Notes: a model not told the origin generated them from the sequence alone. A stretch of DNA of 64,000 nt from an uncultured Chlorobiaceae bacterium (GCA_903994365.1 CAJEXL010000003.1:74738-138737), one strand, 5' to 3'; shown: positions 39,044 through 48,718, counted from the stretch's first letter. Made by a program: numbers and translations.

Positions 39044-39582
39044 AAACGGGTTTGGAGCGCATAACGGATAAGGCAGGAATAGCCTCCGTTCCGGCGATAT
39101 GTGGGTAGAGGGATCACGCCAGTTGGGGTCACCTCAGAATTGGGAATTTAAAACCCGGTATGCATTTTTTGTCGGGATAAATTCTTTTATAGAATAGCTT
39201 AGTTAATCCCTCAAAGTACCGTTAAATAATCACTTAACGCAATATTACTCAACCTTGATCCAAGGTAACAGCACCTTAAAATCTGATGAAAGTGAGTAAT
39301 GTTTCAACAGAATTATAGCGACTCTAAAATATTGTATTAAATTATCTTAAAGCTTATCCTAATCTTTTGGCGTGCTATTTTTTCCTGTTCGTGAGTAGAC
39401 CCCAAACATGATAAGGCAAAGTGTCATTTTATCGTTACCGTACGATTATTTCCGAATTCTGAAGCGACCCCAGGAGGGCGGCGGGAAACTTCAATGCCAA
39501 GCTTACTGAAAATAAACCACTCTGGCACAAGGTTGCAAAAGGTGTCAATAAGTATTACCTTGCGCTAAAAGGAGGTTTGATT
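39044..39582. other. 539-bp AT-rich intergenic region
   Basis: No recognisable gene. An open stretch in frame with the antitoxin (39490-39582, reading NKPLWHKVAKGVNKYYLALK) may be the tail of a lost gene. No clear terminator for emrB was found. Confidence 0.35.
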
Positions 39583-39852
39583 ATGTCACAGACAAAAGGT
39601 GTCAAGTTAAACGACACCACTCAGCAACGGCTTGCAAATTTGGCTCGTATCCGCGACAGATCGCCGCATTGGCTCATGTGCAAAGCAATCGAAATATTTT
39701 TAGAGCGCGAAGAAAACTACGAGCGAGAAAAACGCGAGGATTTGGAACGTTGGGAACATTATCAATTAACTGGTGTGGCTATCCCACACGAAAAAGCTGC
39801 TGCATGGCTTGAAAATCTGGTAGAGGGGAAGGTGGCACCATGCCCCAAATAA
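39583..39852 (+). CDS. Ribbon-helix-helix antitoxin, ParD-like
   Basis: An 89-residue protein with an N-terminal RHH (GVKLNDTTQQRLANLARIRD) and an acidic helical tail. The start at ATG 39583 has AAAGGAGGT seven bases upstream; the TTG at 39577 is less likely. It overlaps the ParE toxin gene by 13 bases. Confidence 0.87.
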   Translation: MSQTKGVKLNDTTQQRLANLARIRDRSPHWLMCKAIEIFLEREENYEREKREDLERWEHYQLTGVAIPHEKAAAWLENLVEGKVAPCPK

Positions 39853-40145
39853 AATGGCTTCCAGAGGCATTAGCCGATGTTGAGCGGCTTCATGCGTTCT
39901 TGCACGAAAAAAGCCCCGATGCGGCAGCACGAGCAGCAAAGGCTATTCTGGACGGGGCGGGTTTTCTAACATCAATACCAGACATTGGGCGTCCAATGGA
40001 GGATGACACTGGCAGACGTGAATGGGTCGTATCTTTTGGAACTGCTGCTTTTGTTCTGCGCTATATGCGGGACAACAACGATACGGTTGTTATTATTCGT
40101 GTCTGGCACAGCAAAGAAAATAGAACGCTGTCACCACTCGAGTGA
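39840..40145 (+). CDS. RelE/ParE family toxin
   Basis: A 101-residue toxin with IKWLPEALADVERLHAFL, GRPMEDDTGRREWVVSFG and the C-terminal VVIIRVWHSKENR, the RelE/ParE ending. Translationally coupled to the antitoxin. It converges with the hsdR gene 34 bases away and sits at the edge of the restriction island, where it could stabilise it. Confidence 0.88.
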   Translation: MPQIKWLPEALADVERLHAFLHEKSPDAAARAAKAILDGAGFLTSIPDIGRPMEDDTGRREWVVSFGTAAFVLRYMRDNNDTVVIIRVWHSKENRTLSPLE

Positions 40146-40179
40146 CGACCATCTGCCGGAGTTTGCATTGGTAAATCAC

Positions 40180-43100
40180 TTATACCCCGCTCATTCGCTC
40201 ATAAACCTGACTTCCCAGCCACTTCGACACAAGCTCCTGCAATTCTGGTTTACCCATAAAGTCGGCAAAAAGTTCTTCGTTGAGTTCCATGCGCTCAATA
40301 AACAATGACTCCAGAACTTGCCTGAACACAAGCTGAAATTTATCGAGTGAATTGACCCCGGCAGCTTTCTTGAGCGCGTCATTCTGGCTTGCCGCCTCTG
40401 CGATCTGATCGAAAAAGAGTTGATCCGCTTCGTTCAGGTCACCACCAAAGCGCTCGTTGATGAGATCAATAAGCCGGGAGAGTGACACAGCCTCCTCATG
40501 CACCATGCCGCTTCCCACTTCGCGAGGTCCATCAAGCGGCTTGGCGAAGCCTTCACTCAAACTGATCGAACCCTCACTGATCTTCTGCAAACGGTAATAG
40601 TCGAGTTCCACCTCTTCATCAAACTGATATCCAGCGCCACTCTTCCGTTTTGGCAACTTCAATGCCAGATGGCGCAAGTAGGTGAATAACTTCTCTAAAT
40701 CGCTGTCCTGATAGGGAATAACCTGGCTCAAAAAGCTGTACAGATTGCGGAAAGCCTGGGCCTTGCCGCGCCACAACTCAGCCTCCTCTTCTACCATGTT
40801 TTGCAGGTGCTGAAACCGCGCAACCGCACCATCAAGAATTGCATTCATTTGCTTGTGATCGGCAGTGCTTTGGCGTCGCTTGGGTGCAAAAAAGATAGCC
40901 GAAAAGTCGTTTACTTCTGGTTGAAGATAAATTCCTGAGGCATCAAGCTCTGCCTTAACGGTGTAAAGCCTGTCAGCATCCACCTGCTCACCCATGACGG
41001 AGCCTTCGTAGTACTGACGAAACGCCTCCTGAATCTCGGTAGGGTCATTAACAAAGTCGAGCACAAAGGTATCCTCCTTGAGTGGATGCGTCCGATTCAA
41101 GCGAGAGAGCGCCTGCACCGCCTGAATTCCACCGAGCCGCTTGTCGATATACATTGAATGCAAGAGCGGCTGGTCAAATCCGGTCTGATATTTCTCCGCC
41201 ACCAGCAAAACGCGGTATTCAACATTGGCAAAGGTCTCAGGCAACTCCTTCTCCTTCACCCCGCCGTTCATTTCAACTTCGGTGTAGCTTTTATCGGGCA
41301 ATTTGTCGTCATCAACCGTACCGGAGAAGGCCACCAGACTCTTTATGGGATAGCCCTTTTCGGCAATGTATTCGTCGAAAGCCTGTTTGTAGCGCACCGC
41401 TTCGAGCCGTGAGCCGGTAATCACCATCGCCTTGGCATGACCGCCGATTTTGTGCCGTGTATGCTGATAAAAATGCTCAACCATAACCTCCGTTTTTTGC
41501 CCGATATTGTGGGGATGCAGACGCATGAAGCGAGCGAGCGCTTTGGCAGCCTTTTTGCGCTCCACATTCGGATCCTCCTCCGCCTTTTTGATAAGCCGGT
41601 AGTAGGTTTTATAGGTCACATAATTGGCCAGCACATTCATAATGAACCCTTCCTCAATGGCCTGCCGCATGGTGTAGCGGTGAAAAGGCTCTCCGTTTCG
41701 ACCAAAGATGGCCAGGGTCTTGTGCTTCGGCGTGGCGGTAAAGGCAAAAAAGCTTATATGTTGCTGGCGTCCACGCTTGGCCATGGAGCGAAACAGACGC
41801 TCCAGATTCACTTCACCCTCTTCCTCGGCCATCTCTCTTGCTTTCTGCCGCAACTCACTGCCTCCCAGCACTCCTTTAAGCTCAGTGGCGGTTTCGCCCG
41901 ACTGCGAACTGTGTGCCTCATCAATAATCACTGCGTATTTTCGGGTCGGCAGATAACTGTTGCTCCCTTCTCCGCGCTCCTCGGCAAGTTTCGTCAACTG
42001 GGCGGAAACAAACGGAAACTTCTGCAAGGTGGTGATAATGATCGGTACACCCGACTCCAGCGCTTCAGCAAGTTGGCGCGAATCTTCATCAATCTTCTGC
42101 ACCACACCCTGCCGGTGATCGAACTGATAGATGGTGTTCTGCAACTGACGGTCGAGAACCACGCGATCAGTAATGACAACCACGCTGTCGAATATCCGTT
42201 CATCTTTTGCATTGTGCAGCGAGGAGAGCCGATGCGCCAGCCAGGCAATGGTATTGCTCTTGCCGCTACCCGCCGAATGCTCAACCAGATAGTTCTGCCC
42301 CACCCCTTCGGTGGCAACCGCTGCCACGATATGCCGCACCGCTTGCAACTGATGATAGCGCGGGAAGATCATACTTTCTGTCCGAACCTTCCTGAATTCG
42401 TCGGTTATCTTCTCCTGCACGTCGAGATGGAGAAAACGCGCCAGCAAATCAAGCAGGCTATGACGCTGCAACACCTCTTCCCACAGGTATGCTGTTTTGT
42501 AGTTCCGACCATCCTTGTCGGGCTCATTGCCTGCACCACCTTGATTGCCCCTGTTGAACGGCAGAAAATGGGTGCCCAAACCAGCAAGTCGAGTGGTCAT
42601 CTGCGCCTCTTCCGTGTCCACCGCAAAATGAACCAGCGTCCGTTTGGTGAACTGAAAGATCAACTCGCGAGGATCACGATCATGACGATATTGGTGGGTG
42701 GCGTTGGCCGCTGTTTGTCCGGTAAGCGGGTTCTTCAACTCCAGCGTCACCACTGGCACGCCATTGAGCGACAGCACCACATCGAGCGACTTTTCACTCT
42801 GGGTACTGAAATGCAGTTGCCGGGTCAAGCCAAGCCGATTGGCCTGGTAATTTGATTCCAGCTCACGATTGAGTCCATGCGCAGGACGAAAAAAGGCAAG
42901 ACGCAGGGTTTTGCCAAAACATTTGAAGCCATGGCGCAAGGTGGCAAGAACACCGTGCGTCTCCATCCATTTGCAGAGCGCCTCAAGAACACGTTTGCCA
43001 CACTCCTCGCCGTGGAGCGATTGCAGTTTTTCCCACTGCTTTGCCTGAGTGGTGCGAATAAATTCCAGTATCTCGTCGGGGAAGATTGCCCGCTCACGGT

Positions 43101-43191
43101 CGAAAGCCGCTGAAGGAAGCTTGTGATAACCATCGGCCAACAGGACGGACTCGATGGCAGTCTCAAAGGCAGCTTCGCTGATTTGTTTCAT
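40180..43191 (-). CDS. hsdR: Type I restriction endonuclease subunit R
   Basis: A 1003-residue motor and nuclease subunit. The PD-(D/E)XK nuclease is near the N-terminus with Asp137 and Glu151-Leu-Lys153 (VTLELKNP). The Walker A is HSAGSGKSN (305-313) and the DEAH box 424-427 in VIIDEAHSSQ. It translocates DNA and cuts unmethylated DNA with HsdM/HsdS. It is complete to the C-terminal ERMSGV. The start ATG overlaps the upstream PIN gene stop (ATGA). Its last ~43 codons occur again as a relic at 53094. Confidence 0.95.
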   Translation of the reverse strand: MKQISEAAFETAIESVLLADGYHKLPSAAFDRERAIFPDEILEFIRTTQAKQWEKLQSLHGEECGKRVLEALCKWMETHGVLATLRHGFKCFGKTLRLAFFRPAHGLNRELESNYQANRLGLTRQLHFSTQSEKSLDVVLSLNGVPVVTLELKNPLTGQTAANATHQYRHDRDPRELIFQFTKRTLVHFAVDTEEAQMTTRLAGLGTHFLPFNRGNQGGAGNEPDKDGRNYKTAYLWEEVLQRHSLLDLLARFLHLDVQEKITDEFRKVRTESMIFPRYHQLQAVRHIVAAVATEGVGQNYLVEHSAGSGKSNTIAWLAHRLSSLHNAKDERIFDSVVVITDRVVLDRQLQNTIYQFDHRQGVVQKIDEDSRQLAEALESGVPIIITTLQKFPFVSAQLTKLAEERGEGSNSYLPTRKYAVIIDEAHSSQSGETATELKGVLGGSELRQKAREMAEEEGEVNLERLFRSMAKRGRQQHISFFAFTATPKHKTLAIFGRNGEPFHRYTMRQAIEEGFIMNVLANYVTYKTYYRLIKKAEEDPNVERKKAAKALARFMRLHPHNIGQKTEVMVEHFYQHTRHKIGGHAKAMVITGSRLEAVRYKQAFDEYIAEKGYPIKSLVAFSGTVDDDKLPDKSYTEVEMNGGVKEKELPETFANVEYRVLLVAEKYQTGFDQPLLHSMYIDKRLGGIQAVQALSRLNRTHPLKEDTFVLDFVNDPTEIQEAFRQYYEGSVMGEQVDADRLYTVKAELDASGIYLQPEVNDFSAIFFAPKRRQSTADHKQMNAILDGAVARFQHLQNMVEEEAELWRGKAQAFRNLYSFLSQVIPYQDSDLEKLFTYLRHLALKLPKRKSGAGYQFDEEVELDYYRLQKISEGSISLSEGFAKPLDGPREVGSGMVHEEAVSLSRLIDLINERFGGDLNEADQLFFDQIAEAASQNDALKKAAGVNSLDKFQLVFRQVLESLFIERMELNEELFADFMGKPELQELVSKWLGSQVYERMSGV

Positions 43192-43682
43192 GATTGGTGC
43201 CCTAAAATGAAAGAAGCATGCTCGCGACGCAACATCTCATAAGGCGTCATAAAACGAATCCCGATACCGATACAAACATTGGGAATCTTGATGCGCCTTG
43301 TTGAATTGGCTGGTACCTCATGGGTAACAACGATATAACCGCTGGCAAGAGCATGGGCTATAAGATAGAAATCAGCCACTTGTAAAAAGGTATTGATCGC
43401 AGAGGGCTCATACTGCTGTGACATCACCCAGTTGGTCACTTCTCCAAACCGGGCAGCAACCGCTGCGTCAGGCTTCAAGAAAAGTCTATTTCCATCACTG
43501 CGAGCCCAGTCTGTAAGTTCATCTGCACCGGCATTGATCTCGTCAGCCACTTTCTCAATGCTGAATACCTGACCCGCAACATTGCTTTCGATCAGCCAAT
43601 CCCAAAAGGCGGGACAAAAATCAAGACCATAATGCAGGTTTTTAGCCTGAATGAATACATTGGCATCAAGAAGATAACTCAT
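43188..43682 (-). CDS. DUF4411 PIN-like protein, probable toxin
   Basis: A 164-residue protein starting MSYLLDANVFIQAKNL with the PIN-domain Asp, a glutamate in EKVADEI, and the C-terminal VADFYLIAHALASGYIVVTHE acidic cluster. DUF4411 proteins are PIN-fold and usually paired with an M78 peptidase-type partner, as here. Likely an RNase toxin, by family. Coupled by 4-base overlaps on both sides. Confidence 0.85.
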   Translation of the reverse strand: MSYLLDANVFIQAKNLHYGLDFCPAFWDWLIESNVAGQVFSIEKVADEINAGADELTDWARSDGNRLFLKPDAAVAARFGEVTNWVMSQQYEPSAINTFLQVADFYLIAHALASGYIVVTHEVPANSTRRIKIPNVCIGIGIRFMTPYEMLRREHASFILGHQS

Positions 43683-44833
43683 TGCAGTACTCCCAGTTCG
43701 CGAGCAGCACTGTAGAATGTTTCGGATTTACGGACACCGAGCAACCGGAATGCGTCCCTGAAAAGTGTCTGCCCTTCCAGCGTACTTGTCAGAACCGCAC
43801 GCGCAAAACGCTTGCCTGTTCTCGCTCCCATAGTGCGATAAAAGTCGCCGCCATCATTTTTACGTTCTTTTTCGATTGTTTCAAGTCGACTGATTTCCTC
43901 ATCATAATGGTGCCAAAGAGTGGCCTCGTCAATAAAGCCGGCATCATACAATCGCCTTAATGCAACCAGAGTACTGACCTTGAAGAATCGCGCAAGAGAC
44001 TGGATTTCCTTTGCTACCGGCGCATTCGGCTTATGCACTTTGCGCAACTCATCAAGAGGCACCAGCAATTCTGCAGCTACACGGTTGCACCAGCGCTCAA
44101 TGTTTTGTTCAGGCACACGGCCAGCATTACTGTTCGACACACCACTTTCTCCCAACCAGATGTGAGCCAATTCATGGGCAAGCGTAAACATCTGGGCCGA
44201 TTTGCTGTCTGCTCCATTTAAAAAGATGAGTGGTGCCAGATCATCGGCAAGCACAAAACCACGAAACTCCCCGACATCAAGATTCCTGTGACTGTTGCTG
44301 CCAACAATGGAACTGACCATCACCAGCACACCAGCATTATCGGCTTTGGCTATGAGACTGCGTAACGCTTCAGTCCAGGTCGAAAGTGATTGTCTTTGAG
44401 GTTGCGATATTTCAAGTGTGCGTCGCATATCATCAGCAACCGTTATGGGCTCATCGCTCAATCTCGCCCGCCCGACAAAATGCAAACGAGGCATCCCTTG
44501 CATCTGCGCATATTCCCGAAACCAGTGCTGACGCTGTTGACACAAATAAAGAGTATCAATCAGTTCTGTGCTCGGCTCGGCCAGAGGATTATCACGCAAC
44601 GTACGAAAATCGGGTACAGGCAATGCAACCTGAGGTGGCTCAGAGAGAAAAAAACAGCCAAAAGGTATATGCGTAAGACGTGAAAACGACTCCAGTTGCT
44701 TGAGAGTCGGCTGTGCAGCCCCCGTCAGCCATGCAGACCATTTGCGAAATCGACGTTCAAGCTCGACATCATCAATATTTGCACGCTCTGCAGCCCAACG
44801 CAGCACAGGAATCGAAGCGGGTACAGTTGTCAT
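43679..44833 (-). CDS. XRE-like / ImmA-IrrE (M78) metallopeptidase, partner of DUF4411
   Basis: A 384-residue protein. An N-terminal helical, Cro-like region (about 20-60) is followed by the M78 peptidase with HELAH at 220-224 as zinc motif. ImmA-type peptidases cut repressors, and in TA pairs of this type the protein acts as antitoxin. It overlaps hsdS upstream and the PIN gene downstream by four bases each, so the TA pair is embedded in the hsd operon. Confidence 0.87.
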   Translation of the reverse strand: MTTVPASIPVLRWAAERANIDDVELERRFRKWSAWLTGAAQPTLKQLESFSRLTHIPFGCFFLSEPPQVALPVPDFRTLRDNPLAEPSTELIDTLYLCQQRQHWFREYAQMQGMPRLHFVGRARLSDEPITVADDMRRTLEISQPQRQSLSTWTEALRSLIAKADNAGVLVMVSSIVGSNSHRNLDVGEFRGFVLADDLAPLIFLNGADSKSAQMFTLAHELAHIWLGESGVSNSNAGRVPEQNIERWCNRVAAELLVPLDELRKVHKPNAPVAKEIQSLARFFKVSTLVALRRLYDAGFIDEATLWHHYDEEISRLETIEKERKNDGGDFYRTMGARTGKRFARAVLTSTLEGQTLFRDAFRLLGVRKSETFYSAARELGVLQ

Positions 44834-45372
44834 GTGGTCATCTCCTCGACAGGAATTTGGCCGGTAACAGCAGCGGTAATCAAAGCTGCTCGGCGTTCTT
44901 TTAGCAGTTCAATCGAGCGTTCCTTTTCTGCCACCAATGAATCAATGCGTTCGGTTTCACGATCAAGAAAGTCGGCGATGATCTGTTGATGCTCATCCAC
45001 TGGAAGCATAACCCTTTGTTCATAAACAGACTCTCTGTTCAGGCCGGGAACAGCCGCCTCTTGTGAGCCTTCATCCAACTTAAAGGTTTGCAACGCCCAA
45101 TACAACCAGCGGAGGGAGGCATTGGTCAACTTTTCGTCAATAAAAAAGGTAGTATCTGAAGCAAAGCAGCCTTCTTGTGCCCAATTTAATTTTCCGTAAG
45201 AACCTTTTCGGCCAACCACAATAGAAGGGACGCCTGTGTTCTTTTCGCTTGTTGTTGCATACGGCCCATTTGATCCAAAAACGGGAATATTACCAACAAG
45301 ATCATCCTCTTTTGGCAGAGAATCGCCATAACCCAAATGACAAATAAATTTTAAGCGAACAGCTTCGTTCAT
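44830..45372 (-). CDS. hsdS: Type I specificity subunit, half-size HsdS
   Basis: Only 180 residues with a single target-recognition domain (RLKFICHLGYGDSLPKEDD to ESVYEQRVMLPV) and one conserved coiled helix (ADFLDRETERIDSLVAEKERSIELLKERRAALITAAVTG, outlined). Normal HsdS has two of each, about 400 residues. It may work as a dimer recognising a palindromic bipartite site, or it may be a truncated gene. The ATG overlaps the upstream relic stop by four bases. Confidence 0.85.
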   Translation of the reverse strand: MNEAVRLKFICHLGYGDSLPKEDDLVGNIPVFGSNGPYATTSEKNTGVPSIVVGRKGSYGKLNWAQEGCFASDTTFFIDEKLTNASLRWLYWALQTFKLDEGSQEAAVPGLNRESVYEQRVMLPVDEHQQIIADFLDRETERIDSLVAEKERSIELLKERRAALITAAVTGQIPVEEMTT

Positions 45373-45704
45373 TCTTTGATCTCCCGTAACAACCTTTTAT
45401 TCCGTATTTGTGCAATAAGATTACCGCACGAGAGACTCTTCCTGCGGTAGATGTTCACCCATGGCACATCAACGGCCCACTTGCTCAAAACTTTATAGCG
45501 CAGAGGATTATCGAGCAAGGAAAAAAATATGAGGTTACTGGATAAGCCGCTCTGCTTACTATATAAGGTATCGAGGTTACCCGATAAGCGCTCCAGGTTA
45601 CCCGATAAGCCACTCCTTTGTCTTGGAAACCATTTGATAGCTTCATACCATGAAGCCACACCACAGCCCTTTCGAACAAGCAATGAGGTTTCGTGCGCGT
45701 TCAC
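45369..45704 (-). pseudogene. AlbA_2-type regulator, internally deleted remnant
   Basis: The 111-codon frame begins with GTG overlapping the hsdM stop and the residues M-N-A, the same beginning as the AlbA_2 gene at 50847. It then jumps to the C-terminal part: TSLLVRKGCGVASWYEA, matching ASLLVQQGRGSATWYQP in the other gene, followed by the GLSSN repeat region. It keeps frame through to the hsdS overlap, so the deletion preserves translational coupling. The DNA-binding and ATPase parts are gone. Confidence 0.8.
45532..45615. repeat. Four copies of a 21-bp coding repeat
   Basis: Units begin aggttactggataag or aggttacccgataag and repeat every 21 bases (45532, 45553, 45574, 45595), with one unit degenerate. 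They encode a seven-residue linker repeat on the minus strand. The same unit occurs at 49251-49355. Confidence 0.85.
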
Positions 45705-47833
45705 TCCGTCACCTCCTTGAGCAGATCCATGATCCGCTTCTCGACATCAGCCAGCTCAGTGTCAATTTCCTTCAAGGAGCGAGGTGCCTGGTACTGAAAG
45801 AAAACTCTGTTGAAGTTGATCTCGTATCCCACCTTGCCGATACCGCCATCCTGCTCGTCGAGCGCTTCGCGGTCGATCCAGGCATCTCCGACATAAGGGC
45901 GCACTTCGCGCAGAAAGTAGGTGGCGATATCTTCCTTGAGAGGAATGTTTTCGGTGTCTTTAAGCGCTGGATCAGGCTCGTATTCGATATACTTGCCTTT
46001 TTTTCCAACACGCAGACCCAGCACAGCCTCCAGCTCGATGCGAGTCAAACCGGCAGGCAGTGTCTGATCAGGAAACAGCATTTTAGTGTCCAAAGCGTCA
46101 ATCTTTTGCTGCCTGGCGATAACCGGTTCTGCTCCCGGATCAACTTCAGTGAAGACCTCCCGGAATATTTTTTTCTGCGCTGTGCCCTTTGCTCCCGGCG
46201 TCCAACCGCTGGCTTGATGGGGCAGGGCCTTAACAACATGCTGCACTTTTTCCCATACATTGTTCCAGTCGAAAAGAGGCTCGTTGCCCAACGCCTCTTC
46301 CATCGAGAGAACAGCATCAAGCAATTCGGGGCAGGTGTCGAGGAAACGCTCTTTGGTTTTGCGGGTAATCTGGAAGCGCAGGCGCAGAGGGCGCTGAACG
46401 GTGATGCGCCGGTAGCCAAAATCAGCGTTATCAAAAATTTTGCTGGTTTTGGAGTTGTCGAGCGCACCATGCTCGCGCGTAACCGTCTCAATGGCAGCTT
46501 CATCAAGGTAGCGGCGCTTGTTGCCGAGGCTGCGCTTCATCGGTATCCAGCGTTCGCGAGCATCAATCAACTGAATCTTGCCTTTGCGGTGAGCTGCTTT
46601 GCGATTGCTGAGCACCCAGATAAAGGTGCCAATACCAGTGTTGTAGAACATCTGCTCAGGCAGTGCGACAATGGCTTCAAGCCAGTCGTGCTCAATAATC
46701 CATCGGCGAATTTCACTCTCTCCACTGCCTGCGCCACCGGTAAAGAGGGGGGAACCATTGAAGACGATGGCCACGCGTGAGCCGGGTTTATTGCGGTTAC
46801 CCTCTTGCCATGGCTGATATTTGGAGATCATGTGGACAAGAAAAAGCAGCGCACCATCATTGATACGCGGGAGCTTGCCGTTGTAGCCCCGGAAGTTTGG
46901 TGAGCGGTCGATCACCCTCTTTTCCCCTTTCCAGTCCACTCCGAATGGCGGATTGGCGAGCAGATAATCAAAACGCATCTCAGGAAACTGATCGTCGATC
47001 AGGGTGTTGCCGTATTCAATGCGACTCTCTTTATGGCCTTTTATGAGCAGGTCAGAGGCGGCCACAGCGTAGGAGCGTGGGTTATAGTCCTGTCCAAACA
47101 CTTTAACCGTTGCCTGCTCGTTGTGGGCACGAATCCAGTTCTGTGCCTCGGCCAACATGCCCCCCGTACCGCAGGCTGGATCGCAGATGGTGACGATAAT
47201 GCCATCCTGTGTCAATACCCTGGTATCTGGCTCCAGCAAAAGGTTTACCATCAGTCGAATAACTTCGCGCGGCGTGAAGTGGTCGCCAGAGGTCTCGTTC
47301 GCCGCTTCATTGAATCGCCGGATCAGCTCTTCGAAAACCAGCCCCATGGTAATGTTATCGACCCGAGAGGGGTGTAGATCCATATCTTCGAACTGGGCAA
47401 CGACCTGATAGAGTCGGTTGGCCTCTTCAAGCTTTTCGATCTCCTTGTCGAACTCAAAGCGCTCAAAAATTTTTCGGATGTTCTCTGAAAAGCCGTTAAT
47501 ATAATCGGCGAGATGGCGACCGATATTGTCGGGGTCACCCTTCAGCTTGCGAAAATCGAGTTGGCTATGGTTATGGAATCCCAGCGGCTTGCCATCTTCA
47601 TCTTTGGCCAGGTTATTCAGTATGGCTTCAATACTGGGAAAACCCTTGGTGGTAAGCTCTGCGTGTTTGTTGAGCACACTCTGTTTGGTTGGCTCCAGTA
47701 CACAGTCGAAGCGGCGCAGTACCGTAAGCGGCAACATCACCCGTTCGTACTGAGGCGGACGGTAAGGCCCGCGCAACAGTTCGGCAACTGACCAGATAAA
47801 ATTCGAGAGCTGCTGAAAATTAACTGGAGGCAT
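45701..47833 (-). CDS. hsdM: Type I DNA methyltransferase subunit M
   Basis: A 710-residue N6-adenine methyltransferase starting MPPVNFQQLSNFIWSVAELL at ATG 47833; the frame extends 20 codons further up, but the relic at 50999 also starts at this M. Motif I is CDPACGTGGM (217-226) and motif IV NPPF (294-297), both intact. A C-terminal extension ends in ELADVEKRIMDLLKEVTE. First gene of the coupled operon; the stop overlaps the GTG of the AlbA_2 remnant. Confidence 0.94.
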   Translation of the reverse strand: MPPVNFQQLSNFIWSVAELLRGPYRPPQYERVMLPLTVLRRFDCVLEPTKQSVLNKHAELTTKGFPSIEAILNNLAKDEDGKPLGFHNHSQLDFRKLKGDPDNIGRHLADYINGFSENIRKIFERFEFDKEIEKLEEANRLYQVVAQFEDMDLHPSRVDNITMGLVFEELIRRFNEAANETSGDHFTPREVIRLMVNLLLEPDTRVLTQDGIIVTICDPACGTGGMLAEAQNWIRAHNEQATVKVFGQDYNPRSYAVAASDLLIKGHKESRIEYGNTLIDDQFPEMRFDYLLANPPFGVDWKGEKRVIDRSPNFRGYNGKLPRINDGALLFLVHMISKYQPWQEGNRNKPGSRVAIVFNGSPLFTGGAGSGESEIRRWIIEHDWLEAIVALPEQMFYNTGIGTFIWVLSNRKAAHRKGKIQLIDARERWIPMKRSLGNKRRYLDEAAIETVTREHGALDNSKTSKIFDNADFGYRRITVQRPLRLRFQITRKTKERFLDTCPELLDAVLSMEEALGNEPLFDWNNVWEKVQHVVKALPHQASGWTPGAKGTAQKKIFREVFTEVDPGAEPVIARQQKIDALDTKMLFPDQTLPAGLTRIELEAVLGLRVGKKGKYIEYEPDPALKDTENIPLKEDIATYFLREVRPYVGDAWIDREALDEQDGGIGKVGYEINFNRVFFQYQAPRSLKEIDTELADVEKRIMDLLKEVTE

Positions 47834-47898
47834 GATTTTGATCGTTCCTTTCCAAATCCGTTTTACCGATGAATGTACTGAGTATATATTCAATTCAT

Positions 47899-47949
47899 AT
47901 TACAAAAAAGATATAACATATACCGATAGGCTCAATAAAGTCAAAATCG
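47899..47949 (-). promoter_or_regulatory. hsdM leader motif, copy A
   Basis: Contains aacatataccgatag (plus-strand reading) upstream of hsdM. The same leader lies at 51065 upstream of the hsdM relic and at 53221 beside the hsdR relic. On the minus strand a TTG-type -35 and TAT-type -10 can be placed about 16 bases apart, so it is a candidate promoter/operator. Confidence 0.55.
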
Positions 47950-47998
47950 AGGACTACTGCCGTCAATCTGCCGGAAGCACATTAACCAGGAAGAGAGA

Positions 47999-48718
47999 TC
48001 ACTTGCCGCAGCATTTCTTGAACTTCTTCCCGCTGCCACAGAGACAAGGATCATTGCGGCCAATTCGCTCAGCTTCGATTGCCAACGCCATCCCTTTTCC
48101 CGTTGCCATCTCCCCACGCCGGTAAGGGAGCCAAAACTCATTGATTCCTCTCAAACATTCCGGCACTCTCTCCCATACCCTGCACATCTCCGGTTCTAAA
48201 GGAAGGGTGTCGTCAGCCCTCAAACTGAGCAGATAAATCGGAGTTAACAACATTAAGAACTGTTTATCCAAAAGAAGCGGATCCCATGCGGTACCACTGC
48301 CGTTCACTCCGATCATAAATCCCGTCGCCCACTGCTTGATCAAAAAATCCCTGGTTTCATCACTCTCCAGCGCCATCGTACCAGGACGCGGCTCGTAATA
48401 ATCCGGGTACGTTGACAATTTCATGACGAAACTGTTCATCATCTTCATCAGCAACTCCACGATACGCTGAGCCTGCTCTAAAGTCTCAAATTTCGGCTCT
48501 TCTTTACGTCCACTCATATCCCAGACAAAGGGAAGCCACGTACTGGGGAGAACAGTGCCCGGCCCAATGACCAAAGCAGTAAAAAATCCGCCAAGGGTAT
48601 CAAGCAACATTACTCTTTCAGGAACTGCGTCCGAAAGAAGAAAATCCTGAAGCTCATCAAGCTCATGGTCCGTTATTTCAATCAGGCTGTGACCTGAAAA
48701 ATCTTCCTGTATTATCAT
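47999..48718 (-). CDS. UPF0149/YecA-like protein with SEC-C zinc motif
   Basis: A 239-residue protein. An N-terminal UPF0149 helical region (HELDELQDFLLS, LDTLGGFFTALVIGPG) is followed by a C-terminal SEC-C motif, RNDPCLCGSGKKFKKCCG, with the CxC...CC zinc ligands. YecA-type proteins associate with ribosomes or SecA. It lies between the hsd operon and the AlbA_2 gene, on the same strand, but is probably not part of either. Confidence 0.88.
   Translation of the reverse strand: MIIQEDFSGHSLIEITDHELDELQDFLLSDAVPERVMLLDTLGGFFTALVIGPGTVLPSTWLPFVWDMSGRKEEPKFETLEQAQRIVELLMKMMNSFVMKLSTYPDYYEPRPGTMALESDETRDFLIKQWATGFMIGVNGSGTAWDPLLLDKQFLMLLTPIYLLSLRADDTLPLEPEMCRVWERVPECLRGINEFWLPYRRGEMATGKGMALAIEAERIGRNDPCLCGSGKKFKKCCGK

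Noticed and set aside
39523..39538. Second sigma54-like sequence TGGCACAAGGTTGCAA before the ParDE pair
   Set aside because: The spacing between GG and GC is nine, not ten, bases, and no activator gene is near. Sigma54 promoters do not tolerate this spacing.
41437..42855. 472-codon open frame on the plus strand
   Set aside because: It is antisense to the intact hsdR gene, has no domain, and is explained by codon bias of hsdR.
45650..46780. 376-codon open frame on the plus strand
   Set aside because: Antisense to the hsdM methylase, whose motifs are intact.
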